DNA of 8,348 nt. It comes from Burkholderiales bacterium. Its GTDB lineage: Bacteria > Pseudomonadota > Gammaproteobacteria > Burkholderiales > Casimicrobiaceae. The DNA is taken from assembly GCA_031277445.1 (NCBI GenBank), contig JAITMH010000183.1, forward strand, positions 1 to 8,348, written 5' to 3'. The translations under genes were made by a program, and so were the position numbers. This document shows positions 1-7,244 of this stretch, one piece after another. Below the pieces are notes generated by a model. It saw nothing but the letters and a program-made list of their open reading frames with translations, did not search any database and had not been told where the DNA came from. Position 1 is the stretch's first letter. Each line of letters opens with the position of its first letter.

Positions 1-17
1 ACTAAGTCCATATTAGT
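1..17. promoter_or_regulatory. Candidate operator dyad over the -10 box
   Basis: ACTAA (1-5) and TTAGT (13-17) form a perfect inverted repeat with a 7-nt spacer, centred on the TAATAT -10 box at 10-15. A repressor bound here would block the promoter. On the minus strand GGACT also recurs at 10-nt spacing. No regulator can be named from the sequence; the window edge cuts off any longer arm. Confidence 0.35.
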
Positions 18-38
18 CCGATTTTCCCCGAAAGTCAA
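10..38 (-). promoter_or_regulatory. Sigma70-type promoter for a gene beyond the left edge
   Basis: On the minus strand TTGACT (33-38) and TAATAT (10-15) are separated by exactly 17 nt, a near-consensus promoter just after the rfaE1 stop and pointing out of the window. The downstream gene is not visible. In related genomes hldD or cysM often follows rfaE1, but that is a guess here. Confidence 0.6.
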
Positions 39-43
39 ACGTT

Positions 44-1003
44 CTACACCAACTCCTCCGGCACCACCACCGCTGTTCCAAACTTGCCAACAACAATACC
101 CGCTGCCTCGTTGGCGAAATAAACGGCTTCTTTCAGCGACGCACCCGCCGCCAGAAAAACGCCCAGCGTCGCCACCACGGTGTCACCGGCGCCGGAAACA
201 TCGTAAACCTCACGCGCATGCGTCGGAATGTGCCAGACGCCCTCGTCGGTGAAAAGGCTCATCCCTTCTTCCGAGCGCGTCAACAAAAGCGCCGACATTT
301 TCAATTCCCGTCGCAACTGCGTCACCCTCGCCGCCAAATCGTCTTCATCGCGCCAGGCGCCGACGACTTGCTGCAATTCGCTGCGGTTGGGCGTGATGAT
401 GAACGCGCCTTGATATTTTTCCCAATCGCTTCCCTTGGGATCGACGACTACCGGCTTCCCCGCCGCCGCTGCGCTTTCGATCATCTGCGTGATGTGACGC
501 AAACCGCCCTTACCGTAATCGGAGAGCAGAACGACATCCGTGTTCCTGATTTGTTCTTTGAATTCGGCGAGTTTGCCGGACAGGGCTTCGTGCGACGGCA
601 GGGTTTCAAAATCAATGCGCAACAACTGCTGCTGCCGACCAATCACGCGCAGTTTCACCGTTGTCGGCAGTTGCGCGTCACGTTGAAACAATGAAGTTAC
701 TTTCTCGTCTTGAATCAACGTTTCCAATTTTTTTCCGGCTTCGTCGTTTCCGACCACCGAGAGCAAAACAGCCTGACTTCCGAACGAGGCAACGTTGCGT
801 GCGACGTTGGCCGCGCCGCCGGGTCGCGTTTCTTCCCGCGCCACCCGCACAACCGGCACCGGCGCTTCCGGTGAAATACGCTCGACATCGCCGAACCAGT
901 AACGGTCGAGCATTACGTCGCCGACAACCAGCACTTTGGCTTTCGCCAGTTTGTCTTTCCAGTCAGCGAAATGAAATTTTTCGGAAAGCATATCTGTTGC
1001 CAT
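44..1003 (-). CDS. rfaE1: D-glycero-beta-D-manno-heptose-7-phosphate kinase (RfaE1 / HldA-type)
   Basis: A cytoplasmic PfkB-family sugar kinase of 319 residues that phosphorylates heptose-7-phosphate at O-1 on the way to ADP-heptose for the LPS inner core. The N-terminus carries VGDVMLDRYWFGDVERISPE (27-46), typical of RfaE domain I. A GGAANVARN sugar-binding motif is at 62-70, and the C-terminal signature DVSGAGDT has its catalytic Asp at about 274. The protein stops at the end of the kinase domain, so this is the split form. The nucleotidyltransferase half (RfaE2) must be encoded elsewhere. The start ATG at 1003 has an AGAGG about 9-10 nt upstream. An internal ATG at codon 5 is possible but has no better ribosome site. 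A repeat-filled gap of about 220 nt separates it from ugd. Family assignment is firm; the symbol follows the single-domain form. Confidence 0.95.
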   Translation of the reverse strand: MATDMLSEKFHFADWKDKLAKAKVLVVGDVMLDRYWFGDVERISPEAPVPVVRVAREETRPGGAANVARNVASFGSQAVLLSVVGNDEAGKKLETLIQDEKVTSLFQRDAQLPTTVKLRVIGRQQQLLRIDFETLPSHEALSGKLAEFKEQIRNTDVVLLSDYGKGGLRHITQMIESAAAAGKPVVVDPKGSDWEKYQGAFIITPNRSELQQVVGAWRDEDDLAARVTQLRRELKMSALLLTRSEEGMSLFTDEGVWHIPTHAREVYDVSGAGDTVVATLGVFLAAGASLKEAVYFANEAAGIVVGKFGTAVVVPEELV

Positions 1004-1033
1004 GAGAAGTTGCCTCTAAATCTTTTAACTTCA

Positions 1034-1100
1034 TTTAACCGCAAAGAACATGAGGGTTGGCTTTTTGACCTTCCTTCGCGTCTTCGCGCCTTCGCGTGAG
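1034..1100. repeat. TTTAACC-led intergenic repeat with 9-nt CGCGAAG-type periodicity
   Basis: The left side reads TTTAACCGCAAAGAA. The right side reads CTTCGCGTCTTCGCGCCTTC, about 9 nt per unit, the reverse complement of GCGAAG-type units. The two sides are roughly inverted, as in the better preserved copy at 2583-2680. It lies between ugd and rfaE1. The 62-residue ORF that spans it is not a credible gene. Confidence 0.6.
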
Positions 1101-1113
1101 ATGACTTTTATGG

Positions 1114-1145
1114 ATTCTGCGACTCCGCTTCGCTTCGCGCAGAAT
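1114..1145. repeat. 8-bp inverted repeat ATTCTGCG / CGCAGAAT
   Basis: Perfect 8-bp arms at 1114-1121 and 1138-1145 with a 16-nt CGCTTCG-rich spacer, followed by GACA. It resembles small dispersed intergenic hairpins seen in many bacterial chromosomes. It has no T-tract on either side, so it is not an obvious terminator. Confidence 0.6.
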
Positions 1146-1153
1146 GACAGAGT

Positions 1154-1190
1154 GGGTTCCCGAACGGCGCTTCGCTTGTCCAGGCTACCC
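1154..1190. repeat. REP-like imperfect palindrome
   Basis: The minus strand reads GGGTAGCCTGGACAAGCGAA then GCGCC and ends in GGGAACCC. The AAGCGAAGCGCC core and GGGT/ACCC ends look like a REP-type extragenic palindrome. The arms pair only partly, so the assignment is tentative. Confidence 0.35.
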
Positions 1191-1228
1191 TCTGACCCCT
1201 GAGCCCTGATCTCTGACATCTGCCCTCA
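1190..1228 (-). repeat. TCAGGGA-type degenerate repeat at the ugd stop
   Basis: On the minus strand, starting at the ugd TGA, a run of short degenerate units reads TGAGGGCAGATGTCAGAGAT and then CAGGGCTCAGGGGTCAGAG. The same type of units occurs at 2688-2713, 4258-4283 and 4341-4369. Confidence 0.55.
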
Positions 1229-2551
1229 TCGCCGCCCTATTCCGAAATATTCCAGCCCTGCTTCGCGCACTGCTTGCGGATCGTAAATGTTACGTCCATC
1301 AAACAACAATGGCGTTTTGAGTTGTTTGCGAAGCTCTGCAAAATCGGGGGAACGAAAAGCTTTCCACTCGGTCATCAGCACCAAAGCGTCCGCGCCGCGC
1401 ACCGCTTCCATCGCCGAATCCGCATAAATCAGGCTTAGCCCTTCCTGAGCGAAAACACGCCGCGCTTCTTCCATCGCCACCGGATCATAAGCCACTACTT
1501 GCGCACCACGTTGCAACAATTCACGAACAACCACCCGCGACGGCGCCTCACGCATATCGTCGGTGTTCGGTTTGAACGCCAGCCCCCACAACGCTATCTT
1601 GCAACCGGACAAGTCATTGCCGAGACGCGCACAAATTTTTTCGATCAATACCTGTTTTTGCCGCTCGTTGGCGTGTTCGACGGATGCCAGCACATGAAGC
1701 GGAGCGCCTGCCTGCGACGACGTTCGCAGCAACGCTTTAACATCCTTTGGGAAACAACTTCCGCCATAACCGGAACCGGCATACAAAAAATCATAGCCGA
1801 TCCGCGGATCGGAGCCGATGCCTTGCCGAACCATCTCGATGTCCACATCCAGTCGGTCGGCAAGATTGGCCAGTTCGTTCATGAATGAAATGCGCGTCGC
1901 CAACATCGCATTGGCGGCGTATTTGGTAAATTCTGCCGAGCGAACATCCATCATCAGAAGCCGCTCGTGATTTCTTTGAAACGGCGCGTACAGTTCCCGT
2001 ATGGTTCGCGCCGCTTGCGCATGATCGGTGCCGATCACAATCCGGTCGGGTCTCATGAAGTCGTCAATGGCCGCGCCCTCTTTCAGAAATTCAGGGTTCG
2101 ACACCACGGTAAATTCAATTTTCGAGCGGCGCTTCTCCAGTTCTTCGACAACCACGGCGCGTACACGGTCGGCAGTTCCTACGGGCACCGTCGATTTATC
2201 GACAATGATTTTCCATTCGTTCATTCGCCGACCGATGTTGCGCGCCGCTTCCAGAACATACTGCATGTCGGCGGAACCGTCCTCACCGGGCGGCGTTCCC
2301 ACCGCGATGAATTGCAACGCGCCAAAAGCAACCGCACGATCAATATCGGTCGAAAAACGCAAGCGCCCCGCCGCCACATTGCGCGCAATCATTTCCCGCA
2401 AGCCGGGCTCGTGAATCGGCACACCGCCATTTTGCAGAATGTCGATTTTGCGTTCGTCGATATCGAAGCACAGCACTTCATTGCCGACTTCGGCAAAACA
2501 TGCGCCTGTTACCAGCCCCACATAGCCGGAACCAATCATAGTGATTTTCAT
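1226..2551 (-). CDS. ugd: UDP-glucose 6-dehydrogenase
   Basis: A cytoplasmic NAD-dependent dehydrogenase that oxidises UDP-glucose in two steps to UDP-glucuronate, a precursor for capsule, exopolysaccharide or LPS sugars. At 441 residues it has the long TuaD-like size rather than the 388 residues of E. coli Ugd. Visible motifs are the Rossmann GSGYVG (7-12) with the acidic strand end at D30, VGTPP (84-88), KSTVPVGT (119-126), NPEFLKEG (152-159), [11 protein letters not shown] (207-217, Lys210 and Asn214), and GGSCFPKD (263-270) with catalytic Cys266 and Asp270. The C-terminal NAD/UDP-binding domain contains [18 protein letters not shown]. The ATG at 2551 has GTAAAGAGAAGCT in front as a modest ribosome site. 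The gene sits between lapB and rfaE1, which fits an envelope-polysaccharide role. Its TGA stop is also part of a TCAGGGA-type repeat. No catalytic residue appears to be missing. Confidence 0.96.
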   Translation of the reverse strand: MKITMIGSGYVGLVTGACFAEVGNEVLCFDIDERKIDILQNGGVPIHEPGLREMIARNVAAGRLRFSTDIDRAVAFGALQFIAVGTPPGEDGSADMQYVLEAARNIGRRMNEWKIIVDKSTVPVGTADRVRAVVVEELEKRRSKIEFTVVSNPEFLKEGAAIDDFMRPDRIVIGTDHAQAARTIRELYAPFQRNHERLLMMDVRSAEFTKYAANAMLATRISFMNELANLADRLDVDIEMVRQGIGSDPRIGYDFLYAGSGYGGSCFPKDVKALLRTSSQAGAPLHVLASVEHANERQKQVLIEKICARLGNDLSGCKIALWGLAFKPNTDDMREAPSRVVVRELLQRGAQVVAYDPVAMEEARRVFAQEGLSLIYADSAMEAVRGADALVLMTEWKAFRSPDFAELRKQLKTPLLFDGRNIYDPQAVREAGLEYFGIGRR

Positions 2552-2582
2552 AGCTTCTCTTTACATTCAAACTTTATATTTC

Positions 2583-2680
2583 TTTTAACCACGAAAGACA
2601 CGAAAAGCACGAAAGTGTTATAGCGCCAAGTTCGTCTTTACAAAAAACTTTCGTGACCTTCGTGTTTTTCGTGGTTAAAA
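2583..2680. repeat. Long imperfect inverted repeat between lapB and ugd
   Basis: Arms at 2583-2616 and 2647-2680 match at 30 of 34 positions, with a 30-nt spacer. Each arm starts TTTTAACCACGAAA at its outer end and contains three CACGAA units about 9 nt apart. In RNA it would form a long hairpin in the lapB-ugd spacer. No T-tract follows, so termination is not obvious. It encodes no credible gene. Confidence 0.85.
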
Positions 2681-2687
2681 AGCTTTT

Positions 2688-2713
2688 TCTGATCCCTGAC
2701 CTCTGCCCTCTGA
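2688..2713 (-). repeat. TCAGGGA-type degenerate repeat at the lapB stop
   Basis: Directly after the lapB TAG the minus strand reads TCAGAGGGCAGAGGTCAGGG and then ATCAGA, followed by AAAAGC. The end GGGATCAGAAAA(A)GC is shared with the copy after ihfB. It is joined to the adjacent long inverted repeat by the palindrome AAAAAGCTTTTT (2677-2688). Confidence 0.6.
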
Positions 2714-3895
2714 CTACCGAAAGCCTTCCGGCGTATCGCTGCGCCGCGCCTGAGTCGTCTCCCATTTCTGACAACCCGGACAACGCCAATAATACTGACG
2801 CGCACGAAATCCGCAGCGCGTACAACGGTACTGCCCCATTTTTTTCAGATACGGCGCCACCTGATTTTTAATCAGCAACAAATTCTGTTGCGTTTCCGGC
2901 GACGAAACCTCGCTCATTCTTGCCTGCAACCAATGATCGAGGCTGAACAAACTCGGTCGCTGCTCGATTTCATCACGCGCCCGTTGCGCCGCCGCTTGCG
3001 GCCCTTCCTCGGTAAAGCTCAGATGAAACAACGCATGAAAGATATCAAGCGACGGCGCTTCCTGTTGCCAGCGCGTCAACAGCCGAAGTGCGTAATCCGT
3101 TTTTCCTGTTTCCCGACAGACTTTGACGATCCGCTCCGCCGCCAATCCCAGCGACGCGATTTGATGCGACGCAATTTGTTCCCAGGCCGCCAGCGCTTTG
3201 TCCGGTATGTTCCGCGCCATTTCGATGTCGCCCTGAATCAGAAAAGCGCGTACACAGGCGCGGTATTCGGCAAACGCCTGCTCAACATTTTGTTGCGCCT
3301 GATCCAGATCGCCGCGAACCAGCGCTTCTTCGGCCATCTCGCAATGGTAATGCGCGATCTCTTTGAAGTGCGGCGTCTGCGCCACGGTTTCCATTTGTCG
3401 CGTGACACGAATCGCTTCCGGCCAGTGTTTTTCGGTTTGGTAAATTTCCAGCAGATGACCCAGGGCTTCGTGCTCAAAACGTGTTCCTTCGAGTTTCAGA
3501 AACAGCGCCTCGGCGCGATCCAGCAAACCCGCACGGTGGAAATCCTGCGCCAACTCAAATTCGGCGCGTTCACGATCACGCGTTACCAGTTCAGGCCGTT
3601 CAAGCAACGCCTGATGCATTCGAATCGCCCGCGAAAATTCTCCCTGTCGCCGAAACAATGTTCCCAACGCAAAATGCAGATCCAGCGTTTTCGGGTCTTT
3701 TTCGGCGACGACCATAAACGATTCAATCGCCTGATCCGGCGCTTCGTTCAGCAGCGAATTGAGTCCTTCAAAATAAGAACGCGGCAGTTCACGCGCTTCC
3801 GCCAGCAACTGCCGGATATCAATCCGCGCCGCCACCCAGCCCAGCGCGAAAAACACGACCGGAATCAGCAACAGCCACCACAGTTCGATATACAT
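2714..3895 (-). CDS. lapB: LPS assembly protein LapB (YciM), TPR protein with zinc ribbon
   Basis: LapB is an inner-membrane protein facing the cytoplasm. In E. coli it works with FtsH to control LpxC turnover and coordinates LPS assembly. At 393 residues it is close to the E. coli length of 389. An N-terminal membrane anchor spans about residues 5-23 (LWWLLLIPVVFFALGW). It is followed by an array of TPR-like helical pairs over about 40-330, with repeated A-E-x-F-M-V-A and A-L-G-T-L-type helices. At the C-terminus is a rubredoxin-like zinc ribbon with Cys358, Cys361, Cys372 and Cys375 (CTRC-x10-CPGC). The ATG at 3895 is preceded by AAGGA at 9 nt. The gene begins 35 nt after lapA ends, so the two are almost surely cotranscribed. 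Its TAG stop directly abuts a TCAGGGA-type repeat, and the last residues (TPEGFR) may be lineage-specific. Confidence 0.94.
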   Translation of the reverse strand: MYIELWWLLLIPVVFFALGWVAARIDIRQLLAEARELPRSYFEGLNSLLNEAPDQAIESFMVVAEKDPKTLDLHFALGTLFRRQGEFSRAIRMHQALLERPELVTRDRERAEFELAQDFHRAGLLDRAEALFLKLEGTRFEHEALGHLLEIYQTEKHWPEAIRVTRQMETVAQTPHFKEIAHYHCEMAEEALVRGDLDQAQQNVEQAFAEYRACVRAFLIQGDIEMARNIPDKALAAWEQIASHQIASLGLAAERIVKVCRETGKTDYALRLLTRWQQEAPSLDIFHALFHLSFTEEGPQAAAQRARDEIEQRPSLFSLDHWLQARMSEVSSPETQQNLLLIKNQVAPYLKKMGQYRCTRCGFRARQYYWRCPGCQKWETTQARRSDTPEGFR

Positions 3896-3930
3896 GATGC
3901 GCTATCCTTGAAGACCGCCGACGATCATTC

Positions 3931-4245
3931 TCAGGGAACCGGCGGAACAGGTGGTGGAAGCGGAGTCGGGTCTGTATCGGCGGTCGGTTCCGCTCCCTTC
4001 TCATAAGCCAGCAATGCTTTGCGGACTTTCTTCAGTTCCCGATTGAGCCGCGCTACCCGAAGAACACCGGCCAGCAAGCCGCACGTTACTCCCAGCGCAA
4101 AAGCGCAGAACACAATGAAAATCAGCGGCGCCTGCCAGCTTCCGAACTCGAAGAAGCGCAACGTCACCTGTTCGGCGTTGGAAAACGACAACAGCAGGAC
4201 GGCAAGGAAAATAGCAACTCCGACAACCCAGCGAACAATGCTCAT
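3931..4245 (-). CDS. lapA: LPS assembly protein LapA (YciS, DUF1049)
   Basis: A small inner-membrane protein of 104 residues, the usual partner of LapB. E. coli LapA has about 102 residues. It has two hydrophobic segments, about 4-22 (VRWVVGVAIFLAVLLLSF) and about 38-64. The conserved loop SNAEQVTLRFFEFGSWQAPL lies between them and is typical of the DUF1049 family. A basic cytoplasmic helix follows (RLNRELKKVRKALLAYEKG) and then a Pro/Thr-rich tail ending in repeated PP/VP. The ATG at 4245 has GAAAGGA about 8 nt upstream. An overlapping ORF of 83 residues in another frame is only a shadow. The gap before it (4246-4369) holds inverted repeats, so whether it is read from the ihfB transcript or from its own promoter is not clear from the sequence. 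Confidence 0.92.
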   Translation of the reverse strand: MSIVRWVVGVAIFLAVLLLSFSNAEQVTLRFFEFGSWQAPLIFIVFCAFALGVTCGLLAGVLRVARLNRELKKVRKALLAYEKGAEPTADTDPTPLPPPVPPVP

Positions 4246-4257
4246 GGCGCATTCCTT

Positions 4258-4366
4258 TCAGGGATTAGGAATCAGGAATCAGATACTGAATAGCGGAGAG
4301 ATGTGTTCTTGCGGAAATGCGTCGCTCTGCACCTTGCTTTTCTGATCCCTGATCCCTGGTACCTGA
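4258..4366. repeat. Element with 26-bp imperfect terminal inverted repeats between ihfB and lapA
   Basis: Arms at 4258-4283 and 4341-4366 match at 21 of 26 positions and are built of TCAGGGATCAG-type units. The 57-nt interior (4284-4340) shows no gene. The element nearly fills the 124-nt gap: one end is 3 nt from the ihfB stop, and the other touches the lapA ribosome-binding site. It could fold as a hairpin in the shared transcript. It carries no transposase, and I see no clear target duplication. Confidence 0.65.
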
Positions 4367-4369
4367 TAA

Positions 4370-4654
4370 CTACGTTTTTTCCAAATCCACGCGCTCGCGC
4401 AAATCCTTACCGGCTTTGAAGTGCGGGATGTACTTTTCGGGCACCTGCACCTGCTCACCGGTTTTGGGATTGCGTCCGAGACGCGACGGGCGGTAATTAA
4501 GCCCGAAGCTGCCGAAACCGCGGATTTCAACCCGTTCTCCGCGAACCAGCGCCTCCACCATCGCGTCAAGAATCGTCTTGACAGCGAACTCGGTGTCTTT
4601 CGCCAGTTGCGGAAACTGAACAGCCAAACGGCTGATCAGTTCCGATTTCGTCAC
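4370..4654 (-). CDS. ihfB: Integration host factor subunit beta
   Basis: IHF-beta pairs with IHF-alpha to bind DNA in the minor groove and bend it sharply, serving recombination, replication and transcription. From the GTG at 4654 the protein has 94 residues, starting (M)[10 protein letters not shown] as in family members. It contains the signature [20 protein letters not shown] (39-58), the beta-arm RNPKTGE with intercalating Pro63, and the C-terminal [17 protein letters not shown] lies 8 nt before this GTG. A longer reading starts at the GTG at 4672, overlapping the rpsA stop as GTGA and adding six residues (NDGNSV is the added stretch). I prefer 4654 because it reproduces the conserved N-terminus. 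The loop between helices 1 and 2 looks one residue shorter than in E. coli. The tight link to rpsA points to one transcript. Confidence 0.93.
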   Translation of the reverse strand: MTKSELISRLAVQFPQLAKDTEFAVKTILDAMVEALVRGERVEIRGFGSFGLNYRPSRLGRNPKTGEQVQVPEKYIPHFKAGKDLRERVDLEKT

Positions 4655-4668
4655 GCTGTTTCCGTCGT

Positions 4669-6393
4669 TCACGCGTTGTCTTTGTTGTCGAGTTTGGCTT
4701 TCAGCAGCGCTCCAAGATTGGTCACACCGACACTGGCGCTGGCATTCTCGGTTTTCATCCGCTGCATCGCTTCGTTTTCATCGGCGCTGTCCTTCTGCTT
4801 GACGGACAGATTGATCGTGCGGTTCTTGCGATCAATGTTGATAATCATCGCCGATACCTTGTCGCCCTCTTTCAAGCGCTGACGGATGTCCTCGACCCGG
4901 TCACGCGACAATTCCGACGCTCTCAGGTAGCCCTCGACTTCACCTTCGATCAGTGAAATCATGGCGCCCTTCGCGTCCAGACTTTTAACGGTTCCCTCGA
5001 CGACGCTGCCCTTGTCGTTGACCGCCACGAAATTGGTGAACGGATCGCCTTCAAGTTGCTTGACGCCCAGCGAAATACGCTCGCGCTCGACATCAATCGC
5101 CAGAACAATCGCCTCGATTTCCTGTCCCTTCCTGTAATCGCGCACCGCCGTTTCGCCCGGCAAAGTCCAGGACAGATCGGACAAATGCACCAGGCCGTCA
5201 ATACCACCCGGAAGACCGATAAAGACGCCAAAATCGGTGATTGATTTGATCGCGCCTTTCACATGATCGCCCTTCTTCTGGTTCATCGAGAACTCTTCCC
5301 AGGGGTTGGGCTTGCACTGCTTCATACCGAGCGAAATGCGGCGACGTTCCTCGTCGATTTCGAGAATCATCACTTCAACTTCATCGCCCAGTTGCGTAAC
5401 TTTGGTCGGATGAATGTTCTTGTTCGTCCAGTCCATTTCGGAAACGTGCACCAATCCTTCGATGCCCGATTCGACTTCGACGAACGCGCCATAATCGGTG
5501 ATGTTCGTCACCTTCCCGAACAAATGCGTCCCCGGCGGGTAACGGCGCGACAGCCCATCCCAGGGGTCGTCGCCAAGCTGTTTGATGCCGAGCGAAACGC
5601 GGTTTTTGTCCTGATCGAACTTGAGAACCTTGGCCGTCACTTCGTCGCCCACGACCAGCACTTCCGACGTGTGCTTGACCCGACGCCAGGCCAGGTCGGT
5701 AATGTGCAGCAAACCGTCGATACCGCCCAGATCGACAAACGCGCCGTAGTCGGTGATGTTTTTGACGATGCCCTTGACGATAGCGCCTTCGGACAAGGTC
5801 GCCATCAATTTTTCGCGGTCTTCGCCCATCGTTTCCTCAAGCACGGCGCGACGCGACACCACAACGTTGTTGCGTTTCTTGTCGAGCTTGATGACTTTAA
5901 ATTCCATCGCTTTGTTTTCATACGGCGACGTGTCCTTGATGGGACGCACGTCGATCAACGATCCCGGCAGGAAAGCGCGGATACCGTTCATCATCACCGT
6001 CAGGCCGCCCTTGACCTTGCTGGTCACCAGGCCATTGACCAACGACCCTTCCACCATCGCCATTTCGAGGTCTTGCCAGGCTTTCAGGCGCTTGGCCTTG
6101 TCACGCGACAAGCGCGTGGTGCCGTAACCGTCCTCGATTGAATCAATGGCGACCGTAACGAAGTCGCCGACTTGCACCTCGACTTCGCCGTTATCATTCT
6201 TGAATTCCTCGATGGGAATGAAACTTTCCGATTTCAAACCGGCGTTGACCACAACAACGTTGTAATCGACCCGGGTCACTTCAGCGGTGATCAGTTCACC
6301 TTGCCGCATTTCCTGACGGGCAAGCGACTCCTCAAACAACATCGCAAAACTTTCGGAAGCCGCCGGAGCAGCGGAGGGGGTAGCAGTAGCCAT
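4669..6393 (-). CDS. rpsA: 30S ribosomal protein S1
   Basis: S1 binds mRNA on the 30S platform and is needed for initiation on structured or weak-SD messages. At 574 residues it carries six S1 (OB-fold) domains, at roughly 30-98, 116-183, 203-271, 288-358, 375-445 and 462-530. The strong repeats [40 protein letters not shown] and [20 protein letters not shown] sit in domains 3-5. The N-terminus has an Ala/Pro-rich extension ([13 protein letters not shown]) before the conserved [11 protein letters not shown]. This makes it slightly longer than E. coli S1 (557), as is common in betaproteobacteria. The start ATG at 6393 is preceded by AGGAA at 9 nt, a modest site. A leader of up to 138 nt separates it from cmk and contains a 6-bp hairpin. 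ihfB follows immediately. Confidence 0.97.
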   Translation of the reverse strand: MATATPSAAPAASESFAMLFEESLARQEMRQGELITAEVTRVDYNVVVVNAGLKSESFIPIEEFKNDNGEVEVQVGDFVTVAIDSIEDGYGTTRLSRDKAKRLKAWQDLEMAMVEGSLVNGLVTSKVKGGLTVMMNGIRAFLPGSLIDVRPIKDTSPYENKAMEFKVIKLDKKRNNVVVSRRAVLEETMGEDREKLMATLSEGAIVKGIVKNITDYGAFVDLGGIDGLLHITDLAWRRVKHTSEVLVVGDEVTAKVLKFDQDKNRVSLGIKQLGDDPWDGLSRRYPPGTHLFGKVTNITDYGAFVEVESGIEGLVHVSEMDWTNKNIHPTKVTQLGDEVEVMILEIDEERRRISLGMKQCKPNPWEEFSMNQKKGDHVKGAIKSITDFGVFIGLPGGIDGLVHLSDLSWTLPGETAVRDYRKGQEIEAIVLAIDVERERISLGVKQLEGDPFTNFVAVNDKGSVVEGTVKSLDAKGAMISLIEGEVEGYLRASELSRDRVEDIRQRLKEGDKVSAMIINIDRKNRTINLSVKQKDSADENEAMQRMKTENASASVGVTNLGALLKAKLDNKDNA

Positions 6394-6434
6394 TGGGGTT
6401 GGTTCCTATATCTAAAAAAGTAAAAGACCATCGT

Positions 6435-6454
6435 GCGAGAACCCTGTATCTCGC
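6435..6454 (-). promoter_or_regulatory. Hairpin in the rpsA leader
   Basis: A 6-bp stem GCGAGA / TCTCGC with an 8-nt loop (TACAGGGT on the minus strand), about 40 nt before the rpsA start. E. coli rpsA has a structured leader used for autoregulation by S1, so a similar role is conceivable. The hairpin is short and could be chance. Confidence 0.3.
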
Positions 6455-6531
6455 TATCAACGGGCCGATTCATAAAATGGTTTTCCGGTTGCCGGCTAAA
6501 GCAGCGAAGAACCGTTGTTTTTGCAGGAAGG

Positions 6532-7221
6532 TCAGCAGGCGTCAGATTCCAGACGCGAGCGACAATACGCCAACGCCTGCGCCAACACAGCCGGCGCATC
6601 CCGTTTCGTCGTATCGATTTCCAAAGCACCCGACGCCGCTTTTAACGGCGCCACGTCACGCCCGGCATCACGCGCGTCGCGCTCGCCGATTTCCTGCAAA
6701 AGGGTAGACATGTTACTCGGTAATCCTTTTTCGATCAACTGCTTATGTCTGCGTTGCGCACGTTCTTCGACACCGGCAGTGATGAAAATTTTGCAAACAG
6801 CATCGGGGAAAACCACCGTCCCCATATCACGACCATCCGCCACCAGCCCCGGCATCCGCCGCGCCATGCGTTGCGCATGAAGCAGCGCCGCCCGCACCCC
6901 TTGCAGCGCCGCCACCTTTGAAGCCGCCGTACCGACCTCTTGCTGACGCAACGCCCGCGATACCTCGCGGTCGTCCAGCCAGACCGCCTCACCATCGAAA
7001 CGCGGGCGCAGCCCGGTCGCCAGACATGCCAGCGCCGCCTCATCGCTCAACGACACACCGCTGTCCAGCGCCTTCCAGCCGACCATCCGGTAGAAAAGCC
7101 CGCTGTCAAGCAAATGGAAACCTAGCGCCGCCGCCAGCCCCGCCGCCAACGTCCCCTTGCCGGACGCAGCCGGACCGTCAACCGTCACGACAGGAATGGA
7201 GGAAAGCGCCGAAAAAGTCAT
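6532..7221 (-). CDS. cmk: Cytidylate kinase
   Basis: A cytoplasmic P-loop kinase that converts CMP and dCMP to the diphosphates for nucleic acid and phospholipid synthesis. At 229 residues it is close to E. coli Cmk (227). It shows the P-loop GPAASGKGT (16-24), the CMP-site motif LLDSGLFYR (37-45), VADGRDMGTVVFPDA (127-141) and the lid/C-terminal signature ERDARDAGRDVAPLKAA (180-196). The start at 7221 gives an N-terminus a few residues longer than usual before IPVVTVDGP, and I see no ribosome-binding site in front of it (the preceding bases are AAAACGATTCC). No better internal start is apparent. Upstream is not the usual aroA but a cytochrome unit with its own terminator, so cmk must have a promoter within or close to that region or be read through. 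Confidence 0.95.
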   Translation of the reverse strand: MTFSALSSIPVVTVDGPAASGKGTLAAGLAAALGFHLLDSGLFYRMVGWKALDSGVSLSDEAALACLATGLRPRFDGEAVWLDDREVSRALRQQEVGTAASKVAALQGVRAALLHAQRMARRMPGLVADGRDMGTVVFPDAVCKIFITAGVEERAQRRHKQLIEKGLPSNMSTLLQEIGERDARDAGRDVAPLKAASGALEIDTTKRDAPAVLAQALAYCRSRLESDAC

Positions 7222-7244
7222 GGAATCGTTTTAAGCCAAAATAG

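Noticed and set aside
1034..1100. Possible CRISPR array from the short periodic repeats
   Set aside because: The units are about 9 nt long, degenerate and have no spacers of proper length.
1031..1219. A 62-residue minus-strand ORF between ugd and rfaE1
   Set aside because: It is made entirely of intergenic repeat modules, has an odd composition and has no recognisable ribosome site or domain.
2583..2680. Possible intrinsic terminator for lapB
   Set aside because: The stem is long and imperfect with a 30-nt loop and no U-tract after it on the minus strand.
2574..2825. An 83-residue minus-strand ORF across the lapB end and the lapB-ugd gap
   Set aside because: It overlaps the lapB C-terminus in another frame and then runs through repeats; it is a shadow.
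2888..4006. A 372-residue plus-strand ORF opposite lapB and lapA
   Set aside because: It is an antisense shadow of lapB, rich in Arg, Phe and Gln, without family features. The minus-strand reading has clear domains and a ribosome site.
5263..6141. A 292-residue plus-strand ORF opposite rpsA
   Set aside because: Its repeated segments mirror the S1 domain repeats on the other strand; it is a reverse-strand artefact.
6484..6496. CCGG-type mini hairpin after cmk as a terminator
   Set aside because: It has only 4-bp arms, and the minus-strand sequence after it is GAAAACC, not a U-tract.
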